Below, one piece after another: positions 1 to 12,640 of a stretch of 64,000 bases of DNA. How positions within the stretch are numbered: the stretch's first letter is position 1; every line of letters starts with the position of its first letter. The notes under the pieces are model-generated. The model saw only the letters and a list, made by a program, of their open reading frames with translations, searched no databases and was not told the DNA's origin. Both the position numbers and the translations under genes were made by a program. The stretch covers positions 7,254,263 to 7,318,262 of the forward strand of contig JASSKH010000029.1 in the NCBI GenBank assembly GCA_031763025.1, given 5' to 3'. This DNA is from Macrocystis pyrifera. Lineage: Eukaryota > Sar > Phaeophyceae > Laminariales > Laminariaceae.

Positions 1-625
1 AAAAAAACGAAAATCGCACAGAGGGGGGTGGCAGGAGAAAAAACGGACATCAGCATTCGGAGACGAGCGGCTTCCAGGAGGGAAAAAAAAAAAACGCCAT
101 CTGTATGGTGCAAAGCATGATCGTATTCACAGATGTGCGAGTCGGTTATTCTCTTGTACCTCGTACATATCGAAAATTTCGAGTAGCTTCTTTGGGACAG
201 AACGTGATATCATGATATTGGCAACATCAGTGCTTTGCCTCTAGACAGTAGCGCTCGGAACGCCTTCTTGATGGCACCATGCAGAGGCAGTCTCAGTCGC
301 TCATTGCTCCTGCAGCCACCCGAAACACACGTACACCAAAATTAGTCTTCCCATATAATGTAGCTCAAGCGCACCCCGCTCTTAGATGCTGTGCACCGAC
401 CTCAAGTGTCGAATGTACAGTAGTTTGCATGAACAGTATACTAATAGTTCTTGCGAAACAATCAAGGTACGTGGGAACGTTGATTAACATAATGCGTTTC
501 TTTGTCGAACTGCACACGCGGACAGTACGCGCCGGGGTTTGGGATTCCGCTTGCTGAGACGCCGCATCGTATGGGAGACGTCGAGGCGTACACACGCACA
601 CACCCATTGACTGTTGTAGCCACCG
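1..625. other. Intergenic, no gene seen
   Basis: Short A-runs and unique sequence, no supported gene. The 3' end runs into the poly(G) edge of the family A element. Confidence 0.5.
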
Positions 626-1160
626 GGGGGGGGGGGGGTGTACTCGATAGGAGAGATGTACTCGATCTCATGCATGGCCGTAGTCATATGACCATAGACC
701 CTCGCATCCCTACAATGCCGGGACGGAGCATGTCGGGTTTTCACCGACCAGGCAGACATTGCTTGCACCAAGCGCGAAGCGCCGTGAGGTGTCCGGCGAG
801 TCGCGTGAAGGGTGAGCTGCATCCTACTAAGAACCGCTTGTGAGGCGGACTTCCTTGCATATGGATGACAGCTTCAATGAGTTAGTTTAATTTCCGGTGT
901 AGCCACTTCCAGAGACAGCAATGGGAGTACTATGTAACTGCCTCTTGGGTGCCTTACCTTAAACACTACGTGATACGATCAATTCCCTTGTGCAGAATAA
1001 AGGTTCTTTATTTCGCACAAATGATCTCACTCGACAACCAACTGTGGGCGACCGCCAAGAAAAAAAAAAAAAAAAAACGGTATCCTGGATGTCTAGCTCA
1101 CGTAGTGAGCGGCATGTTTTACAGTGTCGTTGCCAACCGACGCCAACCCAACCCATATAT
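626..1160 (-). repeat. Family A element, near full length, poly(C)-ended (minus orientation)
   Basis: Begins on the plus strand with a G run (626-639), then ACTCGATAGGAGAGATGTAC, CATGCATGGCCGTAGT, the GACGGAGCATGTCGGG block, the TAAGAACCGCTTGTGAGGCG block, an A-run at 1059-1077 and a final part near GCCAACCCAACCC. The same order occurs inverted at 37640-38166, which fixes the unit at about 530 bp. No ORF is conserved between copies. Confidence 0.8.
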
Positions 1161-1165
1161 AATAT

Positions 1166-1549
1166 ATATAATAGGGGAGGGGAGCCACCGGGGGGAGAGG
1201 AGTAATGAAAAGCTTGACACCAAACTTGTTGTACTATAGAAGCAAGTATACCACACACAGATAGAACTGCGTGAACACTACTGTAGAAGGCGCAACCCGT
1301 GGTAACGTACAGCATCGTTGGAAGACTGCAGGAGAGGGTAAAAACGGCGTGGGCATGAACCCCAAAGATTGGCATTGCAGCGTTTGCTGGGTCATGGAAA
1401 AGTAGGGGGCGGCGGCGCAAAACCCAAACCCCAATTCACTGCGTACTGGTGTTCAGCTACAGAGCTGGATCCAACTTGCCAAATTCAAGGGTCAAGGAAA
1501 AGCAAACCTTGATGCCAGCGTTACCCACCTGAACCGGTATTCCCTCCGT
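1166..1549. other. No gene seen
   Basis: Unique-looking sequence after the family A element, with short TATA-rich stretches (1155-1170). No supported exon. Confidence 0.4.
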
Positions 1550-2303
1550 ATGCTCTTGAATGAAATCGCGGTCGTTCGTACCGTCGACCTTGGGCTCTTG
1601 CTCTCCGTCACCGTTCGTGATGTCATCCACCGTGCCCCCTCCCCCCGCTGTCGCGAGCGTCGGCGCAGAGAGCTATGTATACCACGCCGTCGAGTCTTCG
1701 CCCAGAAAATAATTGTGCGCCGGGAAGAATTCGCCCTTTCTCATCCCCGCCCTACTCAGCTGATTCGACCAAGGAGAGTTCTCCCTTTCCAATCCTCGTT
1801 CTACTCAGCTAATTCAACGAGCCGAGCAGGTGTAGCGGCCTTCCCTTCCCTCCAAGACCAGCACCCGTGCCTGAGATTGCCCAAGCCACCCCCCACCTTC
1901 CGTGGAGTTCCTCGCGCCGGCTCTCTTGCATCGTTTATTGTTGCCTAGTGTGGTGTCTGTCACCATCGGTTTTGCTCCCTCAGCAAGATGTGTCCGTTGT
2001 CCTACCCCCGCGGGCGGTTGTCGGCGCTTTACGGCCGTCGCTTTCGTCTGCGTGACAGACATTTGCACCACGAACGAGGACCGTCTCCCCGAGTACGAAT
2101 CCAACACCACGTGCAATATATTTTGTAAGCCAACATGCCTCCTGATGATACCACCTGCTGTAGGACCAGAGTGCGAGGGCAGCGGGATTGCAGAGAGAGG
2201 GGCGGCCAGGAGGTTTCACAGTTTCAGCACAAGTAGTACCGTCAGTACCAGCAGTACACCCCCCTCCTCCACCGAAGCTGTAAAGATGACCGCAGATCAG
2301 TGA
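1550..2303 (+). other. Unresolved open region, possibly coding
   Basis: Several overlapping open frames on both strands. Within it, two ~54-base near-copies occur at about 1729-1836 (both ending CTACTCAGCT). The plus frame ending SSTPPSSTEAVKMTADQ at 2303 is the most protein-like end. No splice model was convincing. Confidence 0.2.
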
Positions 2304-4117
2304 AATATATGTACAGGATCAATACAACTATTACTAATCGTACTTGCCCTGTGGCGCAAAACAATACAGACCACGGTTTCTGCCGTCGTTCAATAGGTAC
2401 CTGGAACAGCAGTAGTATATAGAGCGAGCCCGTGCGGAGCAGGCATTATACATCTGCGAGGGGGACTTCTGCGCAGGTGGCGGCCGGTACACGGCAGCAG
2501 GGGAGGTTGTGGCGCCACCAACAGGTGCCTCCCTCGTAGGCAGCCTTTTCCTACAGCAGAACTGCATTTACGCAGTACCCCCCCACTGTACACGCTGGTA
2601 CGTGTATACGCGTGCAGTCAGTACGAGAGGTGTAGAAGCGCAACAAATACAGGCGACTGGTGCTGTTGTAGTAGGCGATACGAGTACAGATGCCCGTGCG
2701 AAGCCCATACGGCGCAGTCAGTCCTAGGAGATCTGCTGGAGGTGCTGCTCGTGGTACGGTACGACAGCAGTAGTTTTGGTAGTTTTGCGTGATTGGCAGC
2801 AGGTACTACTGCTGTACGTACGGGTGCCAGTAGGCGACACGACGTAATCTTAGGCGGTAGAGTACTCGTATCGTCAGAGAGCACCCAAAGCAGCGTTTGA
2901 TATAACACGACCACAATGCTCGTACTCGGCACCTGATAAGTACCATGAAGTCTCCTCCTCTGCCGTGCAGGATCCTCCTGGGGAGGGAATCTGGAAGCGC
3001 TCCCTGATGAGTAGGTTTTCCTCCTGCCAATCAAAAATGTTGCATCTCCAACAGCACCACCAGCTGAATAGCCATATTGCGAAGAAGTGTCTTCATTACC
3101 AGCAGCTTGTCTAGCGCCTTGTTCGCCTTTGGGTTGCTGTAAGCGTGCATGTCATGACCGCCTTGTTTCAGGGCCACAGGGGAGGGCCACAGGGGCATGG
3201 CGGCATGGCGGCATGGCGGCCGCCTGCATGCCAGCCTAATCTCGCCGCGCGTACAGATCGCGCCGCGCGTACTGTGCTGCTGATTGGACAACCCTTATTA
3301 CAGGACACTGGTTCCAATATTTGAATCACTATTTTACCGCCCCCTGAAGAAACCCCGGGGAGAGTATACAGGATCATCATGGGCGCAGTGCGGGGTGTGC
3401 TCTGGATGAAATAAGCGTGTGCGCGGCGAGACGAAGCCAAAGACCTGCTGGCAGCGTATCCCTCGCTTCTGGCAACAAGAAGGTGCGAGTAGTGCGACTC
3501 ATACATCGTACTCCAGCAGCAGCATTACCTGGCTTTGGCACAACGGAATCCAATTCCACTCAGACCAGAAGGGTAAAGTTGCAACGGAATTTTCCAACTC
3601 GACATTGGGCATCATAATTATAAACCAAAGTTGATTTTCGAAATCGCCGCCCTTGGCCCACACTCTGCGTCCTCTTCCACCCCTTCCTCCTGCCAATGAT
3701 CGTCGAACACAGGCTATCGGGGGACGACAAGGCAAGAGAACAAGGCAAACTACTGTAGTGTGACTGCCCTGATCTGGACCAGGTGGTGATCCCAGAGCAA
3801 AGCTGACGCGGGAAAGTGCCCTTCGTCAGGACAGAGGAGACGAGGAGGAGAAGGTGCGTGCGTGCTCGCAGTTGGACAGCAGTACCTACGTAATGCATGT
3901 TTTTTTTTTCGTGCAGTCGCGTTGTCGAGTACAGCAGTACTCTATTATACTGCTGCTGCTGTACATACATCGGCGAGGACAGACTACTACACTGTACGAC
4001 GTATCGCATACCGTGGTACCTGGTAGTGCGCATGCATTCCTCTTGTTTGACTCTCTTCGCATGCATACTGGTTCCTCTTGTTCGACTCTCTGTGAGTTGT
4101 TGTTTTGCTGTTGCTAT

Positions 4118-4168
<51 letters not shown>

Positions 4169-4464
4169 TTGCTCTTGTCTCTGCTGGTGACTTCGACCAC
4201 AGGAAAAAAATCTGTTGGGTACAGCTTTTGCCCGGTGGTCATCGTCGGGCAAGACATCCAGCCCCCCTCTCTGTGGTGAGCACCTGTTTGACGGTGGTCT
4301 CTTTTTTCTTCAGGCAGGACGAGAGTTGAACCAACCGGTGGGTGTAAGAGTGAGTGTCGCAAAACCCACCTCCTTCGGAGTCTCTGGGTGTGTACCGTTG
4401 TACCAAGAGGTGTGGCGAAAGAACAGTTCCACACCTCGGGCGGAGTCTTCAAGGCAAAATCTAT
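2304..4464. other. No supported gene; short palindromic motifs and CTG repeat
   Basis: Contains many GTACG/CGTAC palindromes, GGCATGGCGG repeats (3195-3225) and the CTG tract. Long open frames occur on both strands but none has matching splice signals. Confidence 0.4.
4120..4166 (+). repeat. CTG/CAG microsatellite
   Basis: About 15 CTG units. The minus strand reads as a poly-Gln frame, but with no supporting splice structure it is treated as a repeat. Confidence 0.8.
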
Positions 4465-4668
4465 TCCCGATCTCATATGATCTACAGTAGTAGGTCGTGT
4501 TGCCGTGTGTGACTCGTATAGTCTACATGGTCTTGCGCATGTTTCCTAAGTTGGATGTGTATCATGCAGATCCTGCACAACCTCTCACATCACAACGGCA
4601 GTAAAGAACTACAGCAGCAGATGATCTACTGTAGATAAGTAGATCATGATCTGTCCGACGCGTGAAGA
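4465..4668. mobile_element. MITE family 4 copy
   Basis: ATGTTTCCTAAGTTGGATGT, ATCCTGCACAACCTCTCACA and TCTACTGTAGATAAGTAGAT in the family order. Further copies at about 62125-62345 and 62985-63235, fragment at 13940-13975. Confidence 0.72.
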
Positions 4669-4984
4669 GTTCGCGATCAAGTATGTTTTGATATACAGAA
4701 ATAATTACCCAGGGTGTTCCTCAGGATTTTTACCGTTGTGATCGTGTGAAATTTGGGCATATCTCGTTACTTCTGAGTCCCGTCCCGTACCATCTTATGA
4801 ATTTTGAGTTTCCAAAGTACTGTCCAAACCTGTCCCGTGGTTTCGTGATCCCGCGGGATTTCTGCCGTGATTTCTGGCTCGACGAGATTTTTTTCGTTTA
4901 CCTAGCAGACAGACGTGCTCACCTCGAAGGCAGGAAGTCGTGCTTTCGAACCTTACTTTTCACCATTTTTAAAAAGGGCTGTTC

Positions 4985-5095
4985 ACGGGTCAGGTCAAAC
5001 CTCGCTGGCCGGGACGGGTCGGGTCGGGCCAAGGTGCCCGACCCGACCCGACCCAACCCGACCCGTGATATTTTGAAGAACTCCTGAACCTGATC
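4985..5095 (+). repeat. GACCC/GGGTC array
   Basis: GGGTCGGGTCGGGCC then CCCGACCCGACCCGACCC, forming an inverted pair, preceded by AAAAGGGCTGTTCACGGGTC, an opening shared with other copies. Confidence 0.7.
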
Positions 5096-5309
5096 TGTGG
5101 GCCTGATCATGACCCGTGAAGTGCAGTGATTATTTTATATGTGAAATATATTCTATACTTACATCCTATGATTAAAAATGGTTTGGTTCTACGTTGAAAA
5201 AAAAAAAAAAGAAAACATGTTGGTACGTTTTCTCGATTGTGTGTCTTTAAAAAAACAATGCGTTAAAAAACGACACGAATGGTATTCGTTCATTCGTCCA
5301 TTCCATGGC

Positions 5310-5830
5310 ATGCGGTTATGTTCGCGTATGATACAGTAGTGTGAAGGTATTCTGAGTTATACGGGTAAAATATCGATCGATTACCCAGCCCAGGGCAATC
5401 CGTATACACCCCGCCCCCCTCTGAACGGCGGAATCTTTGGGGCGTCGATACCGTAGACGGCCGTATACTGACCTACTCGCCTCGTTCAAAATACCTGAAG
5501 ACCCAGGGAGATTGTTTTTAGGGACGCACGCGCAAGCAGCGTTTCTATAAAAGAAACGTTCGAAGTGAGATTCGAACCCGTGCAGTGTAGCGACGTCAAA
5601 AGTGAAGGTATTACCTAATGAGCTACAGGGGTAAAAGATCGATCGGTTGCCCAGCCCAGGGTAATCCTTATAGCACTAGTAATGAAAGTGCTCGCGTATG
5701 ATACGGCGTACTGTGCTTACTGCCGACGACGCCGAATGTGAAGGCGTTCACCTACTGATCCACCGGGAGTGAAAAATATCGACCGAATACCCAACCAAGG
5801 ATAAGCCTTATACCTTATAACTTGTAATAT
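5310..5830 (-). repeat. Cluster of three tRNA-like repeats
   Basis: Three related segments (about 5315-5405, 5560-5680, 5695-5820) share GTGAAGGTATT, ATCGATCGATTACCCAGCCC and GGGTAATCCTTATA. The middle one carries GATTCGAACCCGTG, a T-loop (B box) in reverse, and GAGCTACAGGG, an A-box-like reverse. They do not fold as complete tRNAs by eye, so they look like tRNA-derived SINE heads. Confidence 0.45.
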
Positions 5831-6730
5831 TAATAGTATCGTAACAGGGTGCTGGATGTCCATGAGGCGTGTAAAAAAAAACTTGACTGCTAATAAAACG
5901 TATCCCATACTGTTTTCAAGTGTTTTGTCCCCCAAAAACGTGGGTGGTGCCCTTCAAAAAGGGATAGCGTGAAGAGCACACGGATGCTATAATACCTGGT
6001 ATTGATTAACCCCTCTGGGACGCCGAGACATTTCAGCGACCGAAACAATGATAACATCGGTGTCGTCAACCGTCTGCTACGGGCGGTGGCGTGAGCGCTT
6101 AGCAGTACTACAGGTAGGGCCGTGTTTGCACCCACGCCCGTACGACTCCTTGCGTGGCAACTCGGACATCAATCTGCACCATCCCCCAGTCACGCAGCAG
6201 TGGCCGTTACAGCCGGGATCGTCACTTTTTATACCGTCATTTTTTTCCCTTTCAAGTCCCAAGAGGGTTAACTACACACATTATATACCAGGGTGCGTGT
6301 TTAACGCTCTCTCCGCTAGCCGCGAGACCCTCGTTGTAGTGGTTCACCTGCGCTCGGCCGAAATTACGTGCCTCCGACGTTGACCCCGTTCATGCCGTCC
6401 ACACCGTATCAAGTACGGATATCATACACAGCGAAGCTTTGTCCACCCGAGTGAGCGTGGCCAACTCCCCACGCATTGCCCAATGCAGCAGTGCACAGAA
6501 AACCACCTCCTCTGTAAAGGGGGAACATCTCCATGATCCACACGATTTACAACGACCCATCTCTCTCGTCACCCCCCCCCTGCTGTATACCCGTCAACCG
6601 TCAACCCTCAGGACAACCCTTCGGCGATTGCTCCTCCGAGACTAACTCTGGGCTCCTACGAATATATTTGCAACAACCTGCGTGCCTTCACGAGTGATCT
6701 TCTTCTCTTCTGCCTTTTTGGCCGAAAATC
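5831..6730. other. Upstream region of the 6.7 kb gene
   Basis: Contains TACCTGGTAT-type motif near 5994, a half copy of MITE family 2 (5915-5945) and mixed sequence. Possible 5' UTR or promoter; no clear TATA box assigned. Confidence 0.35.
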
Positions 6731-7242
6731 ATGGCTACCACGCCACCCGGAAGCAGCAGCAGCAGCGGCAGCAGTGAGCCCGGCGATGTTCCTGCTCCCG
6801 CATATGGAAGCGAGGAGCAGGACGACGAAGCGGCGGTAGCAGCAGCGGCTGCAGAATCGCGCATCATAATATTCAGGGGGCCGTCACCGTCACCGCGTCG
6901 TGTCGTCGACCTCGCCACCAGCTCCCACGAAGGGATGCCCGTACCGTCGCCTGCTTCTGATATGGAAAGCAAAACGTCCACGCCTGGGCAGTCCGAGAAG
7001 GATGATGGGCACGGAGAGGGCCAGGAGGAGGGCCAGGAGGATGGGGGGGAGGGGGAGAAGAGAGCAGGGGGCGGGGGAGGAGGAGGGGGGGCAGAAGGAG
7101 GAGGAGGTGGAGGAAGAGAAGAAAAAAGAAGAAAAAAAACAAGAAAAAGGGGAAAAAGGAAAAGAAGGAACAGAAAAAAAAAACAAGATGAAGATAGGCA
7201 ATAAAGAGGAAGAGGGGGGGGAGGAGGGGCGAAGGAGGAGAG

Positions 7243-7274
<32 letters not shown>

Positions 7275-9510
7275 AGTGGGCTCAGTTCCGTGGGGCCAAA
7301 CGGGGCCGATGTCCCTTTTGACCTTTCTTTCGTGCTTGTCATTCGCCTTCATGGCCGGCGTGGGGTTCTCAGGGACCATGGATATTACTGTCACCCCCGG
7401 CCACAGCGAGATTGAGCACAGGCAGCCCGTACCGTCACTTAACATGGGGTTTGACACCCCCGGCGATGGCGAAGTCGAGGACTGGCCGCCCTCGTCGTCC
7501 GTTCACGACGGAGTGGACAGGCCACTGGAGGCCGCAGCATCCCTTCGGCAGAGGTGATTTTGTTTTGCGATGCCTTCGTACGATAGGCGTAGCAAGGTTT
7601 GGCCCGAAGCGTTTCTGACCTTAAGGGGGCTTCTTGATTGAGGATCCATCCAATCCCTTAAGGTTGTCATACAGTTTAATACTTTTCTCTACAGACCCAA
7701 GAGCCGTGGGATTGATTGATTGCTCATACGCAAGGTATTTAAGAGTGAATTTTTTGTGACAAGCCAGTATTTTGGGGCGAGATATATGTCGTGTTTATAG
7801 AGCTCCTCAAGCGAAGACCCCCAGAAAATGCTCAGAAAATTACAGGTTCATACCACCCCTGGTACCTGCAGCATGCGTCTTCAGTGGGCGGTTTTCGTTT
7901 TTTGCTGTCGTACGCTATGATACTGCTGTACCTTTAGTTTTTGTATAATCGTACTTGGACTAGTACAATTAGTGCAATTCGTTTTTTTTTATTTGTGTGC
8001 TTTCTGGCTCTGCTTGGGTCGAGGCACCACCCATACCTGGAAGGGCGGTTGCCCAGAGGTGTTGCTCGGATAGGTATTTTTTGCTTGATTGATGCCAGAT
8101 CTGCTTGTGCTTCGACCGGAGAGGCCACTGCTTGATAGCAGGGGCTCATTTATCCAGATGGGCTGTATATATGAAAATAATTAACGCCTGCCAGGTAAAA
8201 ACGGAGAAAACGCTTATTCTATACCTGGTATACTAATAACCACGACGCCCCTAGAGACTGCTAGAAGTCGGAGACACCAGAAGATCCTGAAACGAAGCGT
8301 TCGCAAACTTGAACCAAAATATTATATCTCTTCTTCTTACCCCTTCATATTACCCCCCATCATCGTATGTGCGTGTGTCTGTGCCGTGCCGCTGCGCCGG
8401 GGCATAACCTCCAGGGAATTGCTAGAGGCATACCTCGCCTTCACGGCGACATCGAAGACCACCACGGTGAAAGAGGCCGCCATGGTGATCAGGGAGACCA
8501 CAACCCAGACGGGGCCGGAGACGGAGCCGGACACGGTGGTGGAGCCAACTACGTTGCTGGAGACTGAGACGATGTCGATGGGGATGGTGGAGCCTGACGA
8601 GGTTCTGGAAACGGCGACGGGGGAGGAAATAAACGGGGAAGTGCTGGAACTCACCAAGGAAGCCGAGCCCGCACAGATGCTGGAGGTGCGCCCCACAGAA
8701 GAAGCGGAGTCCGCCACGGTGCTTGAGGTGGTGACGGTCGCGGTGATGGAGCCCGACGAGGTTCTGGGAACCACAGCGTGGGAGGAAGTTGCCGAAGAGG
8801 TACAAGAGGTCACCAAGGAAGAAGCCGAGCCCGAAAGGCTGCTGGAGCCCGCCGCATTAGAATCGGAGCCCGTGAAAGTGCAGCAACTCCCAATACAGGG
8901 AGCAAGGTCTGCTGTGCCGGAGCCTGATGTGGAAATATCAAGTCCCTTTATGTCTGTGGAGGACTTCGATTTGGTTGAGGCGTACATGTTGGAGATGAAA
9001 GCGAGGGGGGAGGACCCGTTCCTCACCGAGAGGGAGTCGTCAGCGAGGGTAGTGATGGACCCTGCATCCAGGATGGCGGGGCGCCGTGACTTCTCCGCCG
9101 TCTCCCGGACGTCGCAAGCGGAGACGTCTTCTGGTGGTCACTCATGGTCCGCTCTGACTTTGCCGGCTAAAACGGTTATTGGTAGTCACGCTTGGCCTGC
9201 TATCAGCAGCAGCGACACCGGCGGCAGCAGCAGCGGCAGCGGCACCGGCGGTACCGGCGGCAGCGGCAGCGACAGCAGCGGCAGCAGCAGCGGCAGCGGC
9301 AGCGGCACCGGCGGTACTGGCGGCAGCAGCGGCAGCGGCAGCAGCAGCGACGGCGGCAACGGAAAATTCAACTTCAAGTTCAACTCCAAGAGCAACAGCA
9401 GCAACAGCAAGAGAGGCTTTGGGATCAAGCGCGCGTTCCAAGCGTTCAACTCGTGGAGGGAAAAATACCGTGCTGACTTCGAAGAGCTGGTGGACGGTCC
9501 TTGGGTGTGA
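6731..9510 (+). CDS. Acidic single-span membrane protein, function unknown, two exons
   Basis: Exon 1 is about 6731-7553, exon 2 is 8415-9510; the junction AG|GTGATT...CTCCAG|G keeps phase, and the 861-base intron carries TACTAATAACC, a good branch-point sequence. The N-terminus (MATTPPGSSSSSG...) is Ser/Glu-rich, then Gly/Lys/Glu low complexity, an EDEDEDEDEDEV run, a hydrophobic segment (MSLLTFLSCLSFAFMAGVG) and a long Glu/Thr/Val/Pro region with two related ~35-residue repeats around PDEVLET and PDEVLGT. A Gly/Ser linker (9205-9360) precedes a basic C-terminal helix ending VDGPWV. The purine-rich part of exon 1 (about 7030-7260) passes through all three frames, probably homopolymer miscounts or an undetected intron. 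I recognise no domain. Start chosen as the first ATG of the open frame. Confidence 0.62.
8415..9510 (+). CDS. Exon 2 of the acidic membrane protein gene
   Basis: The longest clean coding stretch in the window, over 1 kb. It begins ELLEAYLAFTATSKTTTVKE after the splice junction, has strong codon periodicity, and ends at TGA 9508-9510. The final ~40 residues (KRGFGIKRAFQAFNSWREKY) look like an amphipathic basic helix after a flexible Gly/Ser linker. Confidence 0.72.
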
Positions 9511-9954
9511 GCGTCCATCCAGAGGTTCTCGTTGTTGTTTTTTGGTCACCATCCGTTTTTTATTGTTTTTTGTTTTTGCGGGCGGGCGGGCGGGGGGGTG
9601 TATTATCTCTGTGCGCCACGGTTTGGGGGCTGAGAGGGAGGTGAAAATCGCGGCGCGGCGCGGCGTATCGTGTTTTTGTTATCTACCAATATGCGGCAAA
9701 AGGGCGAGAGCGTCTTGTGTTTGTTTGGAACGGGAAAAAGGACACTTTTGGTGCCAAAAGGGTAGGCGAAATACGTATATATCCCCAGGCGAACCTCCAA
9801 GCACGTTTGGGTTGTTGTGCAACAATACGTAGGTCGAACGAAGAACTGCATTTGGAAAACGAAACAGTTTGGACTATGGCGAAGAAGATTGGGACTCAAA
9901 TAACGCACGACGGTGGTGTGATGTGCGCCTCTTGGGCATTTCGTTTTTGTTTAT

Positions 9955-10760
9955 TTTGTACAGGGAGAAGCACACGAATAGAGTGTGCAATAAGGTATCG
10001 TCTGAAAAACGGAGAAATGCGCCACTGAAGTAGTCACCAACGTGTGCTACTTTGGTGGTGTTTGACTCCTTATGGAGAGGCCAACCTAATTCACACTCGA
10101 AGCTAAGTTCGGAATAGTTAGTAGCGGCGGTGGCACTAGGGGGGCGGGGGATCCGTTTGTTTTTTTCGACGAGGGATTGTTTCGGCATTTGACAGTAGAC
10201 AGTATAATTGTGTTGGAGTGTTACTCGTAGTGTTGTTTTACAGCCAACCGTATCAGGGCGATGGCGTGTTTGTTGGTGCGGTAGTGGAGGGGATGGGGGT
10301 TGGGGAGGGCGTACGCATGTCGTGCATGGTCGTAGTCTATCGAGATCTAGCTTTTTGTTCACCTTTAGTTTTCTGCAGGGAAAAGCACGCGAACAGAGTG
10401 TGCAAGGTATCGTCTGAAAAACGGAGGGATGCGTCACGGAAGTAGCATCAGTAACATGTGCTACTTTGGTGGTGTTCGACTCCCTATGGAAAGGCCAACC
10501 AAAATCACACTCGAAGCTATTTTTGGAATTGTTAGGAGCGGTGGCGGCGGTGAGGGGGGGGCGGTGGGTCCATTTTATTTTTATCTGCGAGGTTTTATTT
10601 CGGGGATTGACAGTACACAGCAGTACTGTAGTGTTACTCGTAGTGTTCTTTTACAGGACGAGATGAGAGTGTGGCATGAAGGTAAGGAAGGTATCGTCCG
10701 AATATCGGAGAAAGTATTAACAGTAACGTGTGCTAGTTTGGTGTTGTTGGACTGATTGTG
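9955..10760 (+). repeat. Tandem duplication, ~420-base period
   Basis: 9960-10243 recurs at 10378-10660: AGCACACGAATAGAGTGTGC / AGCACGCGAACAGAGTGTGC, then GTATCGTCTGAAAAACGGAG, TGCTACTTTGGTGGTGTT and GTGTTACTCGTAGTGTT. A shortened third unit follows to 10760 and a fourth partial at about 11140-11300. Confidence 0.78.
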
Positions 10761-12580
10761 GAGGCGAGGTTTAAATATTCACGTTTGCTAGGAACGGCAA
10801 GATGTATGATACCTTTATGCTGATTTCCACGGTATATGCTACGGCATCCCATGGAATCCCGCTGTTTGCGTGAGGGATCTCGCGGGAACGATTGAAAATA
10901 CTAACGGTATCCCCCGGGGTACCGCGAAGCATCGTGGGCTCTCGTGGGAGATCCTATGGGAGTCCCACTGGTTTACGTGGAATCTCGCGGGATACCTCGG
11001 GAACCCGGAAGTCCCGTGGGAGCCCAGCCAAAAACCAAAAAAAAAACAGGGATTGTTCATGAGTTGTCAACGTCGAAGCTTATGCTGCACATTGTCGGGT
11101 GGCAAATGCAATAATAGTGACAATGAGTAATAATTAGAATTGACCTCTGAGGGCACGAGGGGGGGGAGGAGGGGTCTTTTATTTTCGTCTGCGATCTTCT
11201 GGGTTGTTGCGGCTGGCATCACGTACACAGTAGCACTACATTAATTGTAGCAGTGCTACTCGAAGTGTTCTGTTATCGGTAGCCAGTCTTATCAAGGTGA
11301 TGGCGTGGTTGTCAGCGTGGTTCGGGAGGGGGTTACTATTGTTATGCATGGCCGAAGTGGTTTGGGGGGGGGGGGGAGTACCCGTGTCATTGGGAGGGGG
11401 GTGGGAGGTGCACTCATGTCATGCATGACCGTAGTCCTATGACCGTAGACCCTCGCATCTCTACAATGCCGTGGACGGAGCACGTCGGGTTTTCATCGAC
11501 CAGGCCCATCGGGGTGGCATTTTGATAGATGTTCATGCATGAAAGATCAAGGCTTGTCGGGGCCTCTGACCTGCGGGGTGCATGAAAAAAAAAAACGTAC
11601 AATGATATATACATGTATCCTTGTGCCCTATACTGTACTGCTGTGGTATATTTATACCTGGTGAAATTCCATTTCCATTTTCGATTCGATCTCGACGGAT
11701 GGGTACGTATAAACAAAACAGTTTGACTTGAATGGTTTCTTGAACGAAAACACCCCAAGAACATCCAAAATGATACCTGCTTATATTTTCCGTGATTGTT
11801 ATTGTCACGAGCGAGGAGAGGGGAGTTGGCTGTATCAGGGGGCCGTAGTATAATAGTCATCAGAACCCACGGTGGACCCAAAAATCGTATCGTCATCTAC
11901 CACTCGGGCCGGAAATATAAGCATAATTTAGACGCTAACATGGATACTAAGCGGTCTTTACGTTTACGCACAGATTAGTATGTCTACAAACCATACCAGG
12001 TATTTGGTTACGACTATTACAACAGTGGTGTACCCATTTCAAGACCACATCCCGCGCCAAGCCCAAAACTGTGTTTTTTGTTCTCCAATATGATCGAAAT
12101 ACATGGGTAATTTAGGCATTCATATATACATTTTTTAAACAACAGCCGGCTGTAACATCGCAAAGTTTCGTCGAACCTCATCCTTGCAAGCTGTGTGCGA
12201 TACTCATGGTACTAATGATACTAGTGATACTTCGATCGCGTGTACTACGGGCTTCATATGGTCTCATGCAGTATACATGACGTCTCGTAGCGGTAAACAT
12301 GGGATGTAAACGATATTTTAGTGCTGTAGATCGTGAGCTGTACCGACATACCAAATCTTTCCACGACAGCAGTTTGTAGGTATATGGCCCACCATTAAGA
12401 GACCCTAGTGCGTTCTGGAATGGAGGTCCCTTATGTAGGTACCGTAGTCCCTTATCAGAGGAGTTGGTACCGGCCCCTTATATACAGTCAGTAGCACGGG
12501 CAAAAATGGTGGGCAGAACCCTGAGGTCCCTTAAGCTGGTACCGTTTTCCATTTTCGCGGGGTCCCTTAAAAAGACTACC
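10761..12580. other. Repeat-rich intergenic region
   Basis: 10800-11030 is a loose minisatellite of TCCCGTGGGA-like words; 11140-11300 is a fourth partial copy of the 420-base repeat; 11405-11512 a family A fragment. The rest to 12580 shows no gene. Confidence 0.45.
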
Positions 12581-12640
12581 TACCGTACCAACATCGACCG
12601 GAGCGCGAGTTCCTGCCAGAGAGCTGCCCTCTCCTTGTTA

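Noticed and set aside
462-843. Overlapping frames at the start of the window
   Set aside because: They translate a family A repeat; the same frames recur, broken differently, in other copies.
3560-4252. Poly-Gln frame of 230 codons on the minus strand
   Set aside because: The Gln run is just the CTG repeat. Flanks lack matched splice sites and the opposite strand is equally open.
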